Shown: positions 16,010-23,966, counted from the stretch's first letter. The stretch: 30,436 bases of DNA from JBKPRX01 sp046734795 (GCA_046734795.1 JBKPRX010000098.1:1-30436); one strand, 5' to 3'. Notes: generated from the sequence alone by a model not told the origin. Numbers and translations: made by a program.

Positions 16010-17047
16010 CTACGCCTTCGCGGGGGCCTGCAGCTCGCGTTCTGCCGGCTCGCCGCGACGGAGCTCGCGGCTTCGTTCCGCTTCGGCGTTGACCTCCGCG
16101 CCGAAGAGCAGCGCGACGCCGCTGAGCCAGAACCAGGTCAGCATGATCACGACCGCGGCCAGAGTTCCCCAAGTCTTGTTGTACGAGCCGAACCGCGAGA
16201 CGTAGAACGAGAACGCCGCCGAGGCGATCAGCCAGATCGCGACAGCGACGACCGCGCCGAACGAGAGGAACTTCCACCGCGGATGCTTGACGTTCGGACC
16301 GAGGTACAGGATCCCCGCGAACGCAAAGAGCAGTCCCGCGAGAAGCAGCGGCCATTGACCGGCCCACCAGAGCCACTTCACGAGCGTCGGCTGGCCGGAG
16401 GCGTCGCCGATCCAACCGGAAAGCGGTGGACCCAAGACGAGCAGCCCGAATGTGAGGACGAATGCAAGTGCGATGAAACCGAACATTCCCCACGCGGTCA
16501 GCCGTCGTTTGACGAAGCCGCGTGTTTCATCGCGGTCGTAGGCGACGTCGAGCGCCCACATGACGTTCTGCATTGCGCCGCCGACCGACCAAAGAGCGAG
16601 CAAGCCACCGATGCCGATCAGGGTCGCGCCCGTTGCTTGGTGCTTCGTCAGGTTGCTCAGGTTCTGGTCGAGGAGCGTCGTTGCCTCTCGCGGGAGGATC
16701 GTCGCGGACTTATCGATCACCGTCTGGACCGCGTCAGGACCCGCCAGCAAGCTGAAGAGCCCGGCGCCGAGCAACAGCACAGACGGGATCGCGAGGAACG
16801 CGTAGTACGCGAGTGCCGCGGCGATGTTCGTGATGTGGTCGTCGAGCGCTTCCTTCCCGGCGCGCTTGACGATCGCGACGTAATCGCGGCGCGACAGATC
16901 GGTCGGGCCCGGATCGGCGAGGCGCGGCTCCTCGCGCTCGGGCTGCGGCTCCGGCGCCTCGTCCTCGTGCGGAGCTTCGTCGGGGAGCGGCCGGTCGCTG
17001 CGGTCTGACTCTTCGCGCGCGCCCTCGCGTCTCAGGCGGAGACCCAT
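16010..17047 (-). CDS. YihY/BrkB-family inner membrane protein
   Basis: The 345-residue protein has an acidic, Pro/Glu/Arg-rich cytoplasmic N-terminus (about 1-50), then a YihY domain with about six membrane helices. Family features include DHITNIAAALAYYAFLAIPSVLLL, the GLLALWSVGGAMQNVMWALDVAYD segment, and the late YNKTWGTLAAVVIMLTWFWLSG followed by LLFGAEVNAE. The family was once misnamed RNase BN; its actual function is unknown, with some members linked to transport or virulence. ATG 17047-17045 is used; no Shine-Dalgarno is obvious. It is divergent from the molybdenum-hydroxylase-like genes. Confidence 0.92.
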   Translation of the reverse strand: MGLRLRREGAREESDRSDRPLPDEAPHEDEAPEPQPEREEPRLADPGPTDLSRRDYVAIVKRAGKEALDDHITNIAAALAYYAFLAIPSVLLLGAGLFSLLAGPDAVQTVIDKSATILPREATTLLDQNLSNLTKHQATGATLIGIGGLLALWSVGGAMQNVMWALDVAYDRDETRGFVKRRLTAWGMFGFIALAFVLTFGLLVLGPPLSGWIGDASGQPTLVKWLWWAGQWPLLLAGLLFAFAGILYLGPNVKHPRWKFLSFGAVVAVAIWLIASAAFSFYVSRFGSYNKTWGTLAAVVIMLTWFWLSGVALLFGAEVNAEAERSRELRRGEPAERELQAPAKA

Positions 17048-17099
17048 CTTGGTGGAAACGGTCTTCGCGCCTTCGGGGATACGTCCGAGGCGGGTCTGA

Positions 17100-17129
17100 T
17101 TGCGGAGGCTTCCGCGAAGCGCATATCCT
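17100..17129 (+). promoter_or_regulatory. Promoter of the CoxS/CoxM-like pair with inverted repeat in the spacer
   Basis: TTGCGG (17100-17105) as -35 and TATCCT (17124-17129) as -10 are separated by 18 bases. The -10 ends 7 bases before the GTG start, so the mRNA is probably leaderless. GCGGA (17102-17106) and TCCGC (17111-17115) form an inverted repeat across the -35 and spacer, a possible operator. Confidence 0.6.
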
Positions 17130-17136
17130 CAACCGC

Positions 17137-17595
17137 GTGCGGCGGATCTCTGTCACCGTGAACGGTAAGCCGCGTGAGGCGGAGGTCGAGCCTCGCCAGC
17201 TCCTCGTCTACTTCCTGCGCGAGCAGCTCGGGCTCTTGGGGACGAACGTCGGTTGCGACACCACTTCGTGCGGCGCGTGCACGGTCCTCTTGGACGGCCA
17301 GTCGGTCAAGTCGTGCACCGTGCTGGCTGTGCAGGCGGACGGCTGCGACGTGACGACGATCGAAGGCCTGGCGAGCGACGGGGATCTGCATCCGGTGCAA
17401 CGCGCGTTCCAGGAGCAGCACGGCTTGCAGTGTGGCTACTGCACGCCTGGGATGGTCATGGCGGCAGTCGGTCTTCTTCGCGAGCAACCAAACCCGAGCG
17501 AAGACGAGATCCGGCGCGCGCTCGAGGGCAACTTGTGCCGCTGCACGGGCTACGTGAACATCGTCCGGGCCGTCAAAGCGGCGGCCGGAACGTGA
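17137..17595 (+). CDS. [2Fe-2S] subunit of a molybdenum hydroxylase (CoxS/CutS-like)
   Basis: This small subunit relays electrons between the molybdenum site and FAD in xanthine-dehydrogenase/CO-dehydrogenase-type enzymes. The 152-residue protein has a plant-ferredoxin-type cluster (C40, C45, C48, C60) and the second cluster (C99, C102, C134, C136, within CGYCTPG and GNLCRCTGY). The length and both cluster motifs match the family closely. GTG 17137 is preceded by a promoter at 7 bases and lacks a Shine-Dalgarno. The FAD-subunit gene follows after 4 bases. The molybdenum-binding large subunit is absent nearby, so the substrate cannot be assigned. Confidence 0.93.
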   Translation: MRRISVTVNGKPREAEVEPRQLLVYFLREQLGLLGTNVGCDTTSCGACTVLLDGQSVKSCTVLAVQADGCDVTTIEGLASDGDLHPVQRAFQEQHGLQCGYCTPGMVMAAVGLLREQPNPSEDEIRRALEGNLCRCTGYVNIVRAVKAAAGT

Positions 17596-17599
17596 CGCG

Positions 17600-18409
17600 A
17601 TGATCCCGGCGCCGTTCGACTATGAAGTCGCAGAGTCGGTCGAGCACGCGCTCGAGCTACTCGGCTCGGGCCGCGACGCGAAGCTCATTGCCGGCGGCCA
17701 TTCGCTCTTGCCGTTGATGAAGCTCCGCTTCGCGCGGCCGGAAATTCTCGTGGACATCGGGCGGCTGAGCGATCTCGCCGGCGTGCGAGAGCACGACGGC
17801 GGACTTGCGATCGGTGCGCTGACGCGCCACCACGATCTTGCGACAAACGATCTCGTGCGCGAGCGCTGCGCCGTGCTTGCCGAGACGGCCGCGCAAGTCG
17901 GCGATCCGCAAGTACGTCATCGCGGAACGGTCGGCGGCTCACTCGCACACGGCGATCCGGCGGCAGACCTTGCGACGGTCCTGCTGGCGCTCGATGCTGA
18001 GCTCGTCCTTCGCGGCGCGGGCGGCGAGCGGACCGTCCCGGCACGCGACTTCTTCCGTGGCATGTTCGAGACGGCACTCGGAGAACAGGACGTGCTCACG
18101 GAGGTCCGTGTGCCTGCTGCGACGGGCGCGTACGTGAAGTTTCACCGCCGCGCGCAGGACTGGGCGACGGTAGGCGTCGCAGCAGTCCGCGTGGGCGACT
18201 CGGTCCGGGTCGGTCTCACGAACATGGGGTTGACCCCGCTCCGGGCCGCCGGCGTCGAGGAGGCCCTCGCCGGCGGCGCAGCTCCGGATGAAGCCGCTGG
18301 CCGTGCGGCAGAGGACACGGATCCGCCAACGGACGCCGTCGCTACGGCCGACTACCGGAGACATCTCGCCGAGGTCCTGACGAGGCGCGCGCTAGCCGGA
18401 ATCCGCTAG
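17600..18409 (+). CDS. FAD-binding subunit of a molybdenum hydroxylase (CoxM-like)
   Basis: This subunit carries FAD and passes electrons to the final acceptor. The 269-residue protein begins MIPAPFDYEVAESVEHALELL, has the FAD pyrophosphate loop AGGHS (31-35), a second FAD motif TVGGSLAHGDPAAD (110-123), and the C-terminal CO-dehydrogenase flavoprotein domain around YVKFHRRAQDWATVGVAAV. The length is near the typical 270-290. ATG 17600 comes 4 bases after the CoxS-like stop. The next gene is a secreted hydrolase with its own promoter, so the unit appears to be only two genes. Confidence 0.92.
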   Translation: MIPAPFDYEVAESVEHALELLGSGRDAKLIAGGHSLLPLMKLRFARPEILVDIGRLSDLAGVREHDGGLAIGALTRHHDLATNDLVRERCAVLAETAAQVGDPQVRHRGTVGGSLAHGDPAADLATVLLALDAELVLRGAGGERTVPARDFFRGMFETALGEQDVLTEVRVPAATGAYVKFHRRAQDWATVGVAAVRVGDSVRVGLTNMGLTPLRAAGVEEALAGGAAPDEAAGRAAEDTDPPTDAVATADYRRHLAEVLTRRALAGIR

Positions 18410-18435
18410 CCCTCCCGCGAGCCGTTCGTCGGCCG

Positions 18436-18441
18436 TAGGAT
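18436..18441 (+). promoter_or_regulatory. Likely -10 element (TAGGAT) for the secreted hydrolase
   Basis: TAGGAT lies 36 bases before the ATG, in the short gap after the FAD-subunit gene. A strong Shine-Dalgarno GAGGAGGAG (18465-18473) follows it. No clear -35. Confidence 0.45.
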
Positions 18442-18477
18442 TTGGCCCGACCGAAATCGAGACCGAGGAGGAGCCGC

Positions 18478-19971
18478 ATGTCATCGGTCAAACGCGAACG
18501 AGTGTCGCGACGAAGGCACGTCCGTGTGGGGGTGTTCGCGATGCTTGTCGTCGCCGTCGCAGTAGCACTGCTCGTGGGAGCTGCGAATTCGCCCGCGAAA
18601 GCCCAGGAGGCGACGACGATACCCGGCGTCCACGGGCCGTTTCCGCCGACGGCGCCGCCCGGTGATCCGTCACGCGACTACGTCTTCTACTCGACGCCGA
18701 TGGACTTGAAGAAAGTCGGCTACGTCGAGCAGGAGTACTTCATCACCGGTGTCGCGCAACGCTTCACCACGACGAACCCGGTTGCTGGATCGCCGATCGG
18801 CGAGATGCCGTACGCGACACGCATCGTCGTGCGACGTCCGGCGAACCCGCGTCACTTCAGCGGCGTCGTCGTCGTCGACTGGCAGAACGTCACTGCAGGT
18901 CACGACATCGACACCGAGTGGGGCGGCCCCGGTGGGTTCTTCGTCAAGCACGGTTGGATCTGGGTCGGCGCGTCCGTGCAACGTGTTGGCGTCAACGGCG
19001 CGACAACCGGCGCCACTGCGGGCCTCGGTCTCAAGCAGTGGAATCCGCAGCGCTACGGATTCCTCGACCTGACGAACGGTGGAACCGTCCTGGACGACTC
19101 GCAGTCCTATGACATCTATACGCAGATCGGGCGTCTGTTGAAGTCGGGTCACGCTCCGCTTGCCGGGTTCAACGTCAAGCGTGTTTACGCAGGCGGCGTC
19201 TCGCAGTCGGCGACGTTCCTCGCCCGCTACTACAACGGGTTGCAGGCGGCGACGAACGTCTACGACGGATTCGTGATCGGTCTCGGCGGCGGACAGTTGA
19301 GCCTCAACGTGCCGACAAAGGCGTTCAAGGTCTATACGGAGACGGACGTGCGCGGACAGTTCCCGCTTCGCGTCCCAGACACCGCGACGACGCACACGTG
19401 GGAGATCGCAGGCGGTTCGCACGTGCCCGCCGCTGCGGTGTCGAACGACCCGACGGACTTCCGTGCGACGCTCGGTGCGATTCAGACGCGTGAGTTCGGT
19501 CCGGCCCCGCCCGTCGACTGCGTGAACCCGGGGCCGAGCAACGTCGAGGTGTGGGCTGTGTTCGACGCCGCCTACGCAGCTTTCGACAAGTGGGTCACGG
19601 AGGGAATCGAGCCGGCGGTCGCGCCGCGCATCCAGATCAATCCGGGTCCTCCTGTGTCGATCGTTCGCGACGCAGATGGGTTCGCGATCGGCGGCTTGCG
19701 GCTGCCGAAGGTGACGGTGCCTGTGGCGCTCGTCAACGGTGAGAACGCGCCCGCGAGCCTGACGAATCCGCTCAGCGCGTTCTGCGTGCTCTACGGAACG
19801 CTCCGGCCGTTCAGCCACGAGAAGCTCGCCGCGCTGTATCCGACGAAGGACGTCTATGTCTCGAAGGTGACGGCGGCACTCCACAGCCTCGTCGCCGACC
19901 GGCTGCTCCTTCCCGAGGACGCGGAGACGTTGCAGAGCGACGCAGAGAACTCCACGATCGGGAACAACTAG
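18478..19971 (+). CDS. Secreted alpha/beta hydrolase domain protein
   Basis: The 497-residue protein begins with a basic N-terminus (SRRRHVRV), a hydrophobic core (about 17-36) and a likely signal-peptidase site AKA|QEA after residue 42, so it is exported. The body resembles the large alpha/beta hydrolase domain family of uncharacterised actinobacterial/proteobacterial proteins: VVVVDWQNVTAG, the segment from GGPGGFFVKHGWIWVGASVQ, and the nucleophile elbow GGVSQSA with Ser242. Substrate unknown; esterase activity is plausible. ATG 18478 is chosen over TTG 18442 because of GAGGAGGAG 4 bases upstream. It ends at a strong terminator. Confidence 0.85.
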   Translation: MSSVKRERVSRRRHVRVGVFAMLVVAVAVALLVGAANSPAKAQEATTIPGVHGPFPPTAPPGDPSRDYVFYSTPMDLKKVGYVEQEYFITGVAQRFTTTNPVAGSPIGEMPYATRIVVRRPANPRHFSGVVVVDWQNVTAGHDIDTEWGGPGGFFVKHGWIWVGASVQRVGVNGATTGATAGLGLKQWNPQRYGFLDLTNGGTVLDDSQSYDIYTQIGRLLKSGHAPLAGFNVKRVYAGGVSQSATFLARYYNGLQAATNVYDGFVIGLGGGQLSLNVPTKAFKVYTETDVRGQFPLRVPDTATTHTWEIAGGSHVPAAAVSNDPTDFRATLGAIQTREFGPAPPVDCVNPGPSNVEVWAVFDAAYAAFDKWVTEGIEPAVAPRIQINPGPPVSIVRDADGFAIGGLRLPKVTVPVALVNGENAPASLTNPLSAFCVLYGTLRPFSHEKLAALYPTKDVYVSKVTAALHSLVADRLLLPEDAETLQSDAENSTIGNN

Positions 19972-19977
19972 ACGAAC

Positions 19978-20015
19978 GAGAAGGCGGCGCGGGTTCCGGC
20001 CCGCGCCGCCTTCTC
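19978..20015 (+). terminator. Strong hairpin terminator after the secreted hydrolase
   Basis: A perfect 16-bp stem: GAGAAGGCGGCGCGGG (19978-19993) and its complement (20000-20015), with loop TTCCGG. It begins 6 bases after the hydrolase stop. There is no U-run, as is common for actinobacterial terminators. Confidence 0.85.
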
Positions 20016-20038
20016 CATCCGGCAGGATTGACCGTCTG

Positions 20039-21508
20039 ATGGAGCTTTCGATCAGCCGCGTCATCAGCTGGCACGCCGACCGCGACCCGGACCGGCCGAT
20101 GGTGACGGCGGACGATCGGTCGCTCACACGCCGCGAGCTCGATCTCCGCACGAACCGGCTGGCGCGTGCGTACGCAGAGGTCGGTGTGGGCGAAGGCGAC
20201 ATGGTCACGGTGGCGCTCAAGAACGGCTCCGAGTTCGTCGAGAGCTGCGTCGCGATCTGGAAGCTCGGCGCGATCCCTCAGCCTGTTTCGTGGCGCGCAC
20301 CGAAGCGCGAGCGCGACGCGATCGTCGAGCTCGCAAACGCGAAGCTCGTCGTCGGAGTCGACGATGGTTCACATCCCGGTCGCGCGACCTTGGCGCCGCG
20401 GTTCGAGCCCGACGCGGCGCTCTCCGACGAGCAGCTTCCGGACGTCGTCTCGCCCCACTGGAAAGCGCCCACGTCCGGCGGAAGCACCGGCCGTCCGAAG
20501 CTGATCGTCGCAGGCCAGCCCGGAATGTTCGATCCGTTGGTTGCGCAGTCGCCGACGATGCAGCCCGAGGAGACGCAGCTCGTGCCCGGCCCGCTCTATC
20601 ACAACGGACCGTTCGTCTACTCGATGCGCGGCTTGATGCTCGGTCACCACCTCGTCGTCATGCCGCGCTTCGACGCGCAGCGCGCGCTCGAGTTGATCGA
20701 CGAGCATCAAGTCGAGTGGGCGTTGCTCGTCCCGACGATGATGAGCCGCATCTGGCGCCTACCCGACGAGGTGAAGGCGAAAGCGGATCTCTCATCGCTA
20801 CGCGGGATCGTGCATCTCGCCGCGCCTTGTCCGCCGTGGCTCAAGCAAGCGTGGATCGACTGGATCGGCCCCGAGCGCGTGATCGAGATCTACGCGGGCA
20901 CCGAAGGACAAGGCGTGACGATCATCGACGGCGTCGAATGGCTGCAGAAGCCCGGGTCAGTCGGCCGCCCGGCGATGGGTTCGCAGGTGCGCGTGCTCGA
21001 TCCATTGACCTTGGAGGACATGCCGCCGGGCGAGGTGGGTGAGGTCTACATGCTTCCCGAAGGCGGCACCGGGTCGACGTATCACTATGTCGGCGCCGAT
21101 CCGCGCCGAACGCCGGACGGGTGGGACTCGATCGGCGATCTCGGGTGGCTCGACGAAGACGGCTATTTGTTCCTTGCCGACCGCCACGCCGACTTGATCA
21201 TCACGGGCGGCTCGAATGTCTTTCCGGCCGAAGTCGAGGCCGCGCTCGACGCTCATCCGGCGGTGCGAACGTCGGTCGTCATCGGCTTGCCGGACGAGGA
21301 CCTCGGCGAGCGGGTTCACGCGCTCGTCGACGCCGTCGAGCCGGTCGACGAGGAGGCGCTGCGCTTGCACCTCGCGGAAGAGCTCGTGCCGTACAAGATC
21401 CCGCGCAGCTTCGAGTTCGTCGACGAGCCGCTTCGCGACGATGCCGGCAAGGTTCGTCGATCCGCGCTCCGCCAGGAGCGGATCGAGCGCGCCGGCGCCG
21501 CCGGCTGA
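20039..21508 (+). CDS. AMP-dependent acyl-CoA synthetase / acid-CoA ligase
   Basis: The enzyme activates a carboxylic acid as acyl-AMP and transfers it to CoA. The 489-residue protein has the ANL core: P-loop TSGGSTGRPK (145-154), EIYAGTEG, GDLGWLDEDGYLFLADRHADLI, and the C-terminal catalytic Lys471 in AGKVRRS. The form TSGGSTG, instead of the common TSGTTG, is seen in bile-acid/aryl-CoA-ligase-like members, so a bulky carboxylate substrate is possible but unproven. It is shorter than typical fatty-acyl ligases (about 510-550). ATG 20039 lies just after the upstream terminator; no Shine-Dalgarno is obvious, and the promoter is not clear. Confidence 0.9.
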   Translation: MELSISRVISWHADRDPDRPMVTADDRSLTRRELDLRTNRLARAYAEVGVGEGDMVTVALKNGSEFVESCVAIWKLGAIPQPVSWRAPKRERDAIVELANAKLVVGVDDGSHPGRATLAPRFEPDAALSDEQLPDVVSPHWKAPTSGGSTGRPKLIVAGQPGMFDPLVAQSPTMQPEETQLVPGPLYHNGPFVYSMRGLMLGHHLVVMPRFDAQRALELIDEHQVEWALLVPTMMSRIWRLPDEVKAKADLSSLRGIVHLAAPCPPWLKQAWIDWIGPERVIEIYAGTEGQGVTIIDGVEWLQKPGSVGRPAMGSQVRVLDPLTLEDMPPGEVGEVYMLPEGGTGSTYHYVGADPRRTPDGWDSIGDLGWLDEDGYLFLADRHADLIITGGSNVFPAEVEAALDAHPAVRTSVVIGLPDEDLGERVHALVDAVEPVDEEALRLHLAEELVPYKIPRSFEFVDEPLRDDAGKVRRSALRQERIERAGAAG

Positions 21509-21512
21509 CGGG

Positions 21513-21899
21513 TTAGGCCGCGATCAGATGGGGCTCGGCCGCGTCGAGCTCGCCGAGCGCTTCTGCAAGCGCCCACTCGAGCAGCCGGCCGCGGAACGGC
21601 TTCATCAGAAACGCCGCTGCGTTCAAGGACTCGCCCACGTCGACGAGATGCTCACTGCTGAGGCAGATCATCGGAAGATGGGCGATCCGCTCGCGCAAGG
21701 CGCGAGCGGTCGCGAGCGAAGCCTCGTCGGCTGGTTCGAGAAGGACGAGATCGGGGGCCGGCCAGGACGCTTTCTCGTCTAGCCCTCCGATCTCGCCCTC
21801 GAGCTGCACGACCTCATGCCCGAGCTCTCGGAGAAAGCTCTCCAGATACTCGCGCGCCTGCGCTTCCGGTTCGATAACGAGGATCCGTGCCACGCACAC
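21513..21899 (-). CDS. Degenerate response-regulator receiver domain (stand-alone)
   Basis: The 128-residue protein is a single receiver fold: RILVIEPEAQAREYLESFLRE at the start, PDLVLLEP in the phosphorylation-site strand, PMICLSSE (Ser at the Thr87 position of CheY), and FLMKPF with the conserved Lys100. The phosphoacceptor Asp is replaced by Glu55, and the acidic pair is EPE rather than DDD. It therefore probably cannot be phosphorylated in the usual way and may mimic the active state. There is no output domain. The start is GTG 21899 or the in-frame GTG at 21893. It converges on the acyl-CoA ligase with a 4-base gap. Confidence 0.8.
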   Translation of the reverse strand: MCVARILVIEPEAQAREYLESFLRELGHEVVQLEGEIGGLDEKASWPAPDLVLLEPADEASLATARALRERIAHLPMICLSSEHLVDVGESLNAAAFLMKPFRGRLLEWALAEALGELDAAEPHLIAA

Positions 21900-22081
21900 A
21901 TGGTTCGTCCGAGCCGAAGGAACGGCGGGAGGGCTCGGTATGAACGACGTATGACGAAACCTGGCCCATTTGGAGCGCTTTCCTGCGTCAGGAGAAAGCC
22001 GCAGGCCGAATCGGCGGGGGCGCCGATGCCCCGCGTCTTCCGTGATGCGAACCTGTCGACGAGAGCAAAAGGAGGCCCTAG
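21900..22081 (+). other. Divergent intergenic region (receiver / universal stress protein)
   Basis: A 182-base region with no gene. It contains an imperfect inverted repeat, GCTTTCCTG (21977-21985) against CAGGAGAAAGC (21989-21999), that could be an operator or leader hairpin, and the Shine-Dalgarno AAAAGGAGG (22067-22075) of the stress-protein gene. No confident promoter. Confidence 0.4.
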
Positions 22082-22543
22082 ATGAAGCCGATCGTCGTCG
22101 CCACCGACGGTTCGCCCGGTGCGGAGAAAGCCGTCGAGAACGCCGTGCGCCTCGCCAAGGCGCTGGACGAGCCGCTCACCGTCGTTGCGGTGTGGCAGGT
22201 GCCCGTCAGCCACTACGCCTACGGACCAGTCGCTTGGGCGCCGGAGCTCGCCGAAGCCGAGCGCGAGCGAGCCGACCGAGCAGTTTCGGCGGCAGCCGCC
22301 GCCGCAGCCGAAGCAGGCGTCGATGTCGACGTCGTCGTCCGCCAAGGGATGCCGGTCGACGAGATACTTCGGCTCGCGGACGAGCGCGATGCCGGGCTCA
22401 TCGTCCTCGGCTCTCATGGCTGGGGCGCGGTCAAGCGATTGTGGTTCGGAAGCGTCTCGACGCGCGTGTTGCACGAGGCACACCGTCCGGTGCTCGTCGT
22501 GCCGAGCGATCCACTCGCCGAGCAAGCGGCGGTCGCCGCGTAG
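22082..22543 (+). CDS. Universal stress protein (UspA family)
   Basis: A 153-residue single-domain universal stress protein. It begins MKPIVVATDGSPGAEKAVENA and ends with the ATP-binding signature G110-x2-G113-x9-G123-S124 followed by RVLHEAHRPVLVVPSDP, indicating the ATP-binding subclass. Such proteins respond to starvation, oxygen or DNA stress; the specific signal is unknown. ATG 22082 is fixed by AAAAGGAGG 6 bases upstream. Its TAG stop is embedded in a perfect hairpin shared with the convergent sigma-factor gene. Confidence 0.94.
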   Translation: MKPIVVATDGSPGAEKAVENAVRLAKALDEPLTVVAVWQVPVSHYAYGPVAWAPELAEAERERADRAVSAAAAAAAEAGVDVDVVVRQGMPVDEILRLADERDAGLIVLGSHGWGAVKRLWFGSVSTRVLHEAHRPVLVVPSDPLAEQAAVAA

Positions 22544-22556
22544 GCGCTACGCGGCG
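22534..22556. terminator. Shared bidirectional terminator between uspA-like gene and sigma factor
   Basis: CGCCGCGTAG (22534-22543) and CTACGCGGCG (22547-22556) form a perfect 10-bp stem with a 3-base GCG loop. Each arm ends with the stop codon of one gene, so both convergent genes finish with Ala-Ala-stop codons that also make the stem. Confidence 0.75.
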
Positions 22557-23587
22557 CGGAGGCTCTCGAGCTCGCGCTCGAGCGCGAGTCGCGAAAGCGC
22601 TTGCCCTTCGATTTGGCGCACGCGTTCGCGCGTGACGCCGAGGACGCGACTGATCTCCTCGAGCGACTTCGGGTCGGGATCTCCGTCGAGCCCATACCGG
22701 AGCTTGATCACGAGCTTTTCCCGATCGGGCAGCATCTCGACCGCTCGGTGCAAAGCGTCCTCGCCGAGGCTCACCGTCACCGCTTCCTCGACGTCTTCCG
22801 CGTCGTGTGCGACGAGATCGCCGAGCGCCGTGTCGCCTCCGTCGCCGACCGCTTTGTCGAGGCTCGCAACGGTGCGCGCCGCGCCTCGCACCTCCTTCAC
22901 CTGCTTCAGAGGCAGCTTCGACTTCTCGGCGATCTCTTCGTCGGTCGGTGGCCGCTCGAGCTGCGCGACGAGCTCACGCTCTGCGCGAGCGATCTTTTGC
23001 TCGCGCTCGACGATGTGCACGGGCATGCGGATCGTTCGCGCCTTGTTGGCGACGCCGCGCTGAACGGCTTGCCGGATCCACCACGTCGCGTACGTCGAAA
23101 ACTTGTAGCCGCGCCGCCAATCGAACTTCTCGACCGCACGAATCAGGCCGATGATGCCCTCCTGAATCAGGTCGAGGAGCGAGAGACCATGACCTTGATA
23201 GCGCTTCGCGATCGAGACGACGAGCCGGAGGTTCGAGTTGACCATCAAGTCCTTCGCCTGCTTGTCGCCGCGTTCGATCCGTTTTGCGAGGTCGACCTCC
23301 TCCGCCGCGGTGAGAAGTGGATACCGGCCCGCCTCGTTGAGGAAGAGCTGCAGTGAATCGGTCGTCATCGCGGCGAGCTCGTCGTTGACGTAAGTGCTCT
23401 CCTCGGCGTCCTCGTGGCTGCAGTCGTCGGTGAGCTCGATGCGCCGCTCGTCGAGCTCGTCGTAGATCGCGGCGACGGCGTCGCTTTCCAGCGCGAGCTC
23501 TTGCACGAGCTCCGTGAACGTCGAGAGGTCGATGCACCCGCGCTCTTCGCCGCGGTCGATCAGGGCTTTCAGCTCCTCTTGGCTCAT
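22547..23587 (-). CDS. rpoD: Sigma-70 RNA polymerase factor, RpoD/SigA-like
   Basis: The 346-residue protein directs RNA polymerase to promoters. It has a short region-1.1-like N-terminus (EELKALIDRGEERGCIDLST, about 1-55), region 1.2 from TTDSLQLFLNEAGRYPLLTA (about 76-94), region 2 with NSNLRLVVSIAKRYQG and the -10-recognition helix YATWWIRQAVQRG (about 166-178), region 3, and region 4.2 with ISRVLGVTRERVRQIEGQALSRL near the end. The presence of 1.1-like sequence and full 2-4 regions suggests the primary or a primary-like (group 2) factor. ATG 23587-23585 follows a purine-rich GAGGCGAGGGT; the long in-frame extension upstream is not sigma-like. A TTAGAT about 30 bases upstream may be its -10. 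Confidence 0.93.
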   Translation of the reverse strand: MSQEELKALIDRGEERGCIDLSTFTELVQELALESDAVAAIYDELDERRIELTDDCSHEDAEESTYVNDELAAMTTDSLQLFLNEAGRYPLLTAAEEVDLAKRIERGDKQAKDLMVNSNLRLVVSIAKRYQGHGLSLLDLIQEGIIGLIRAVEKFDWRRGYKFSTYATWWIRQAVQRGVANKARTIRMPVHIVEREQKIARAERELVAQLERPPTDEEIAEKSKLPLKQVKEVRGAARTVASLDKAVGDGGDTALGDLVAHDAEDVEEAVTVSLGEDALHRAVEMLPDREKLVIKLRYGLDGDPDPKSLEEISRVLGVTRERVRQIEGQALSRLALERELESLRAA

Positions 23588-23650
23588 ACCCTCGCCTCTC
23601 CCCGCCGGGCGGCTGGATCTAACGTCGACGACCCCGTTTTTGGGCGTTCG

Positions 23651-23678
23651 TTTTGCCCGGAAACTACGGCGGTACACT
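23651..23678 (+). promoter_or_regulatory. Promoter of the small membrane-protein pair
   Basis: TTTTGC (23651-23656) as -35 and TACACT (23673-23678) as -10 with a 16-base spacer; the -10 ends 6 bases before GTG 23685. No Shine-Dalgarno, so transcription would start at the start codon. Divergent from the sigma-factor gene. Confidence 0.55.
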
Positions 23679-23684
23679 CCAGCT

Positions 23685-23966
23685 GTGGCGCCGGACTCGG
23701 TCTGGGAGATCGTGTTCTTGATGGTGATCCTGAAGATCCCCATCGTGTACCTCTGCTGGGTCGTCTGGTGGGCCGTCCGCGCGACTCCGCGCCCAGAGGA
23801 GGGCGCCGGCGTCACGATCGTTGCGCAGCCGAACCCGCCGGACGGATCGACCGGCCGGCGCCGAGTGCCACGGCGGCTCCGCCCGGGTCCGCACGGCGGC
23901 CCGGCGCGGCGGCCGGAACGGTTCGGGCCGATTCCGGCGTCGGCGCGGGCTAAGCTCGATCCGTGA
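23685..23966 (+). CDS. Small single-pass membrane protein (hypothetical, 93 aa)
   Basis: I do not recognise the family. The 93-residue product has an N-terminal membrane helix (about 8-30, VFLMVILKIPIVYLCWVVWWAV) and a Pro/Arg/Gly-rich cytoplasmic tail with RRRVPRRLRPGPHGG. GTG 23685 is chosen because of the promoter 6 bases upstream; the open frame extends further back but without membrane-protein character. The stop TGA overlaps the GTG of the next small gene (GTGA), so they are a coupled pair. Its function is unknown. Confidence 0.65.
   Translation: MAPDSVWEIVFLMVILKIPIVYLCWVVWWAVRATPRPEEGAGVTIVAQPNPPDGSTGRRRVPRRLRPGPHGGPARRPERFGPIPASARAKLDP

Noticed and set aside
15932..17008. Plus-strand frame opposite the YihY gene
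   Set aside because: Charged shadow frame; the minus strand encodes a clear six-helix YihY protein.
18670..20220. 516-codon minus-strand frame opposite the secreted hydrolase
   Set aside because: It runs through the perfect terminator and has Arg/Val/Asp-biased shadow composition; the plus strand has signal peptide, ribosome-binding site and hydrolase motifs.
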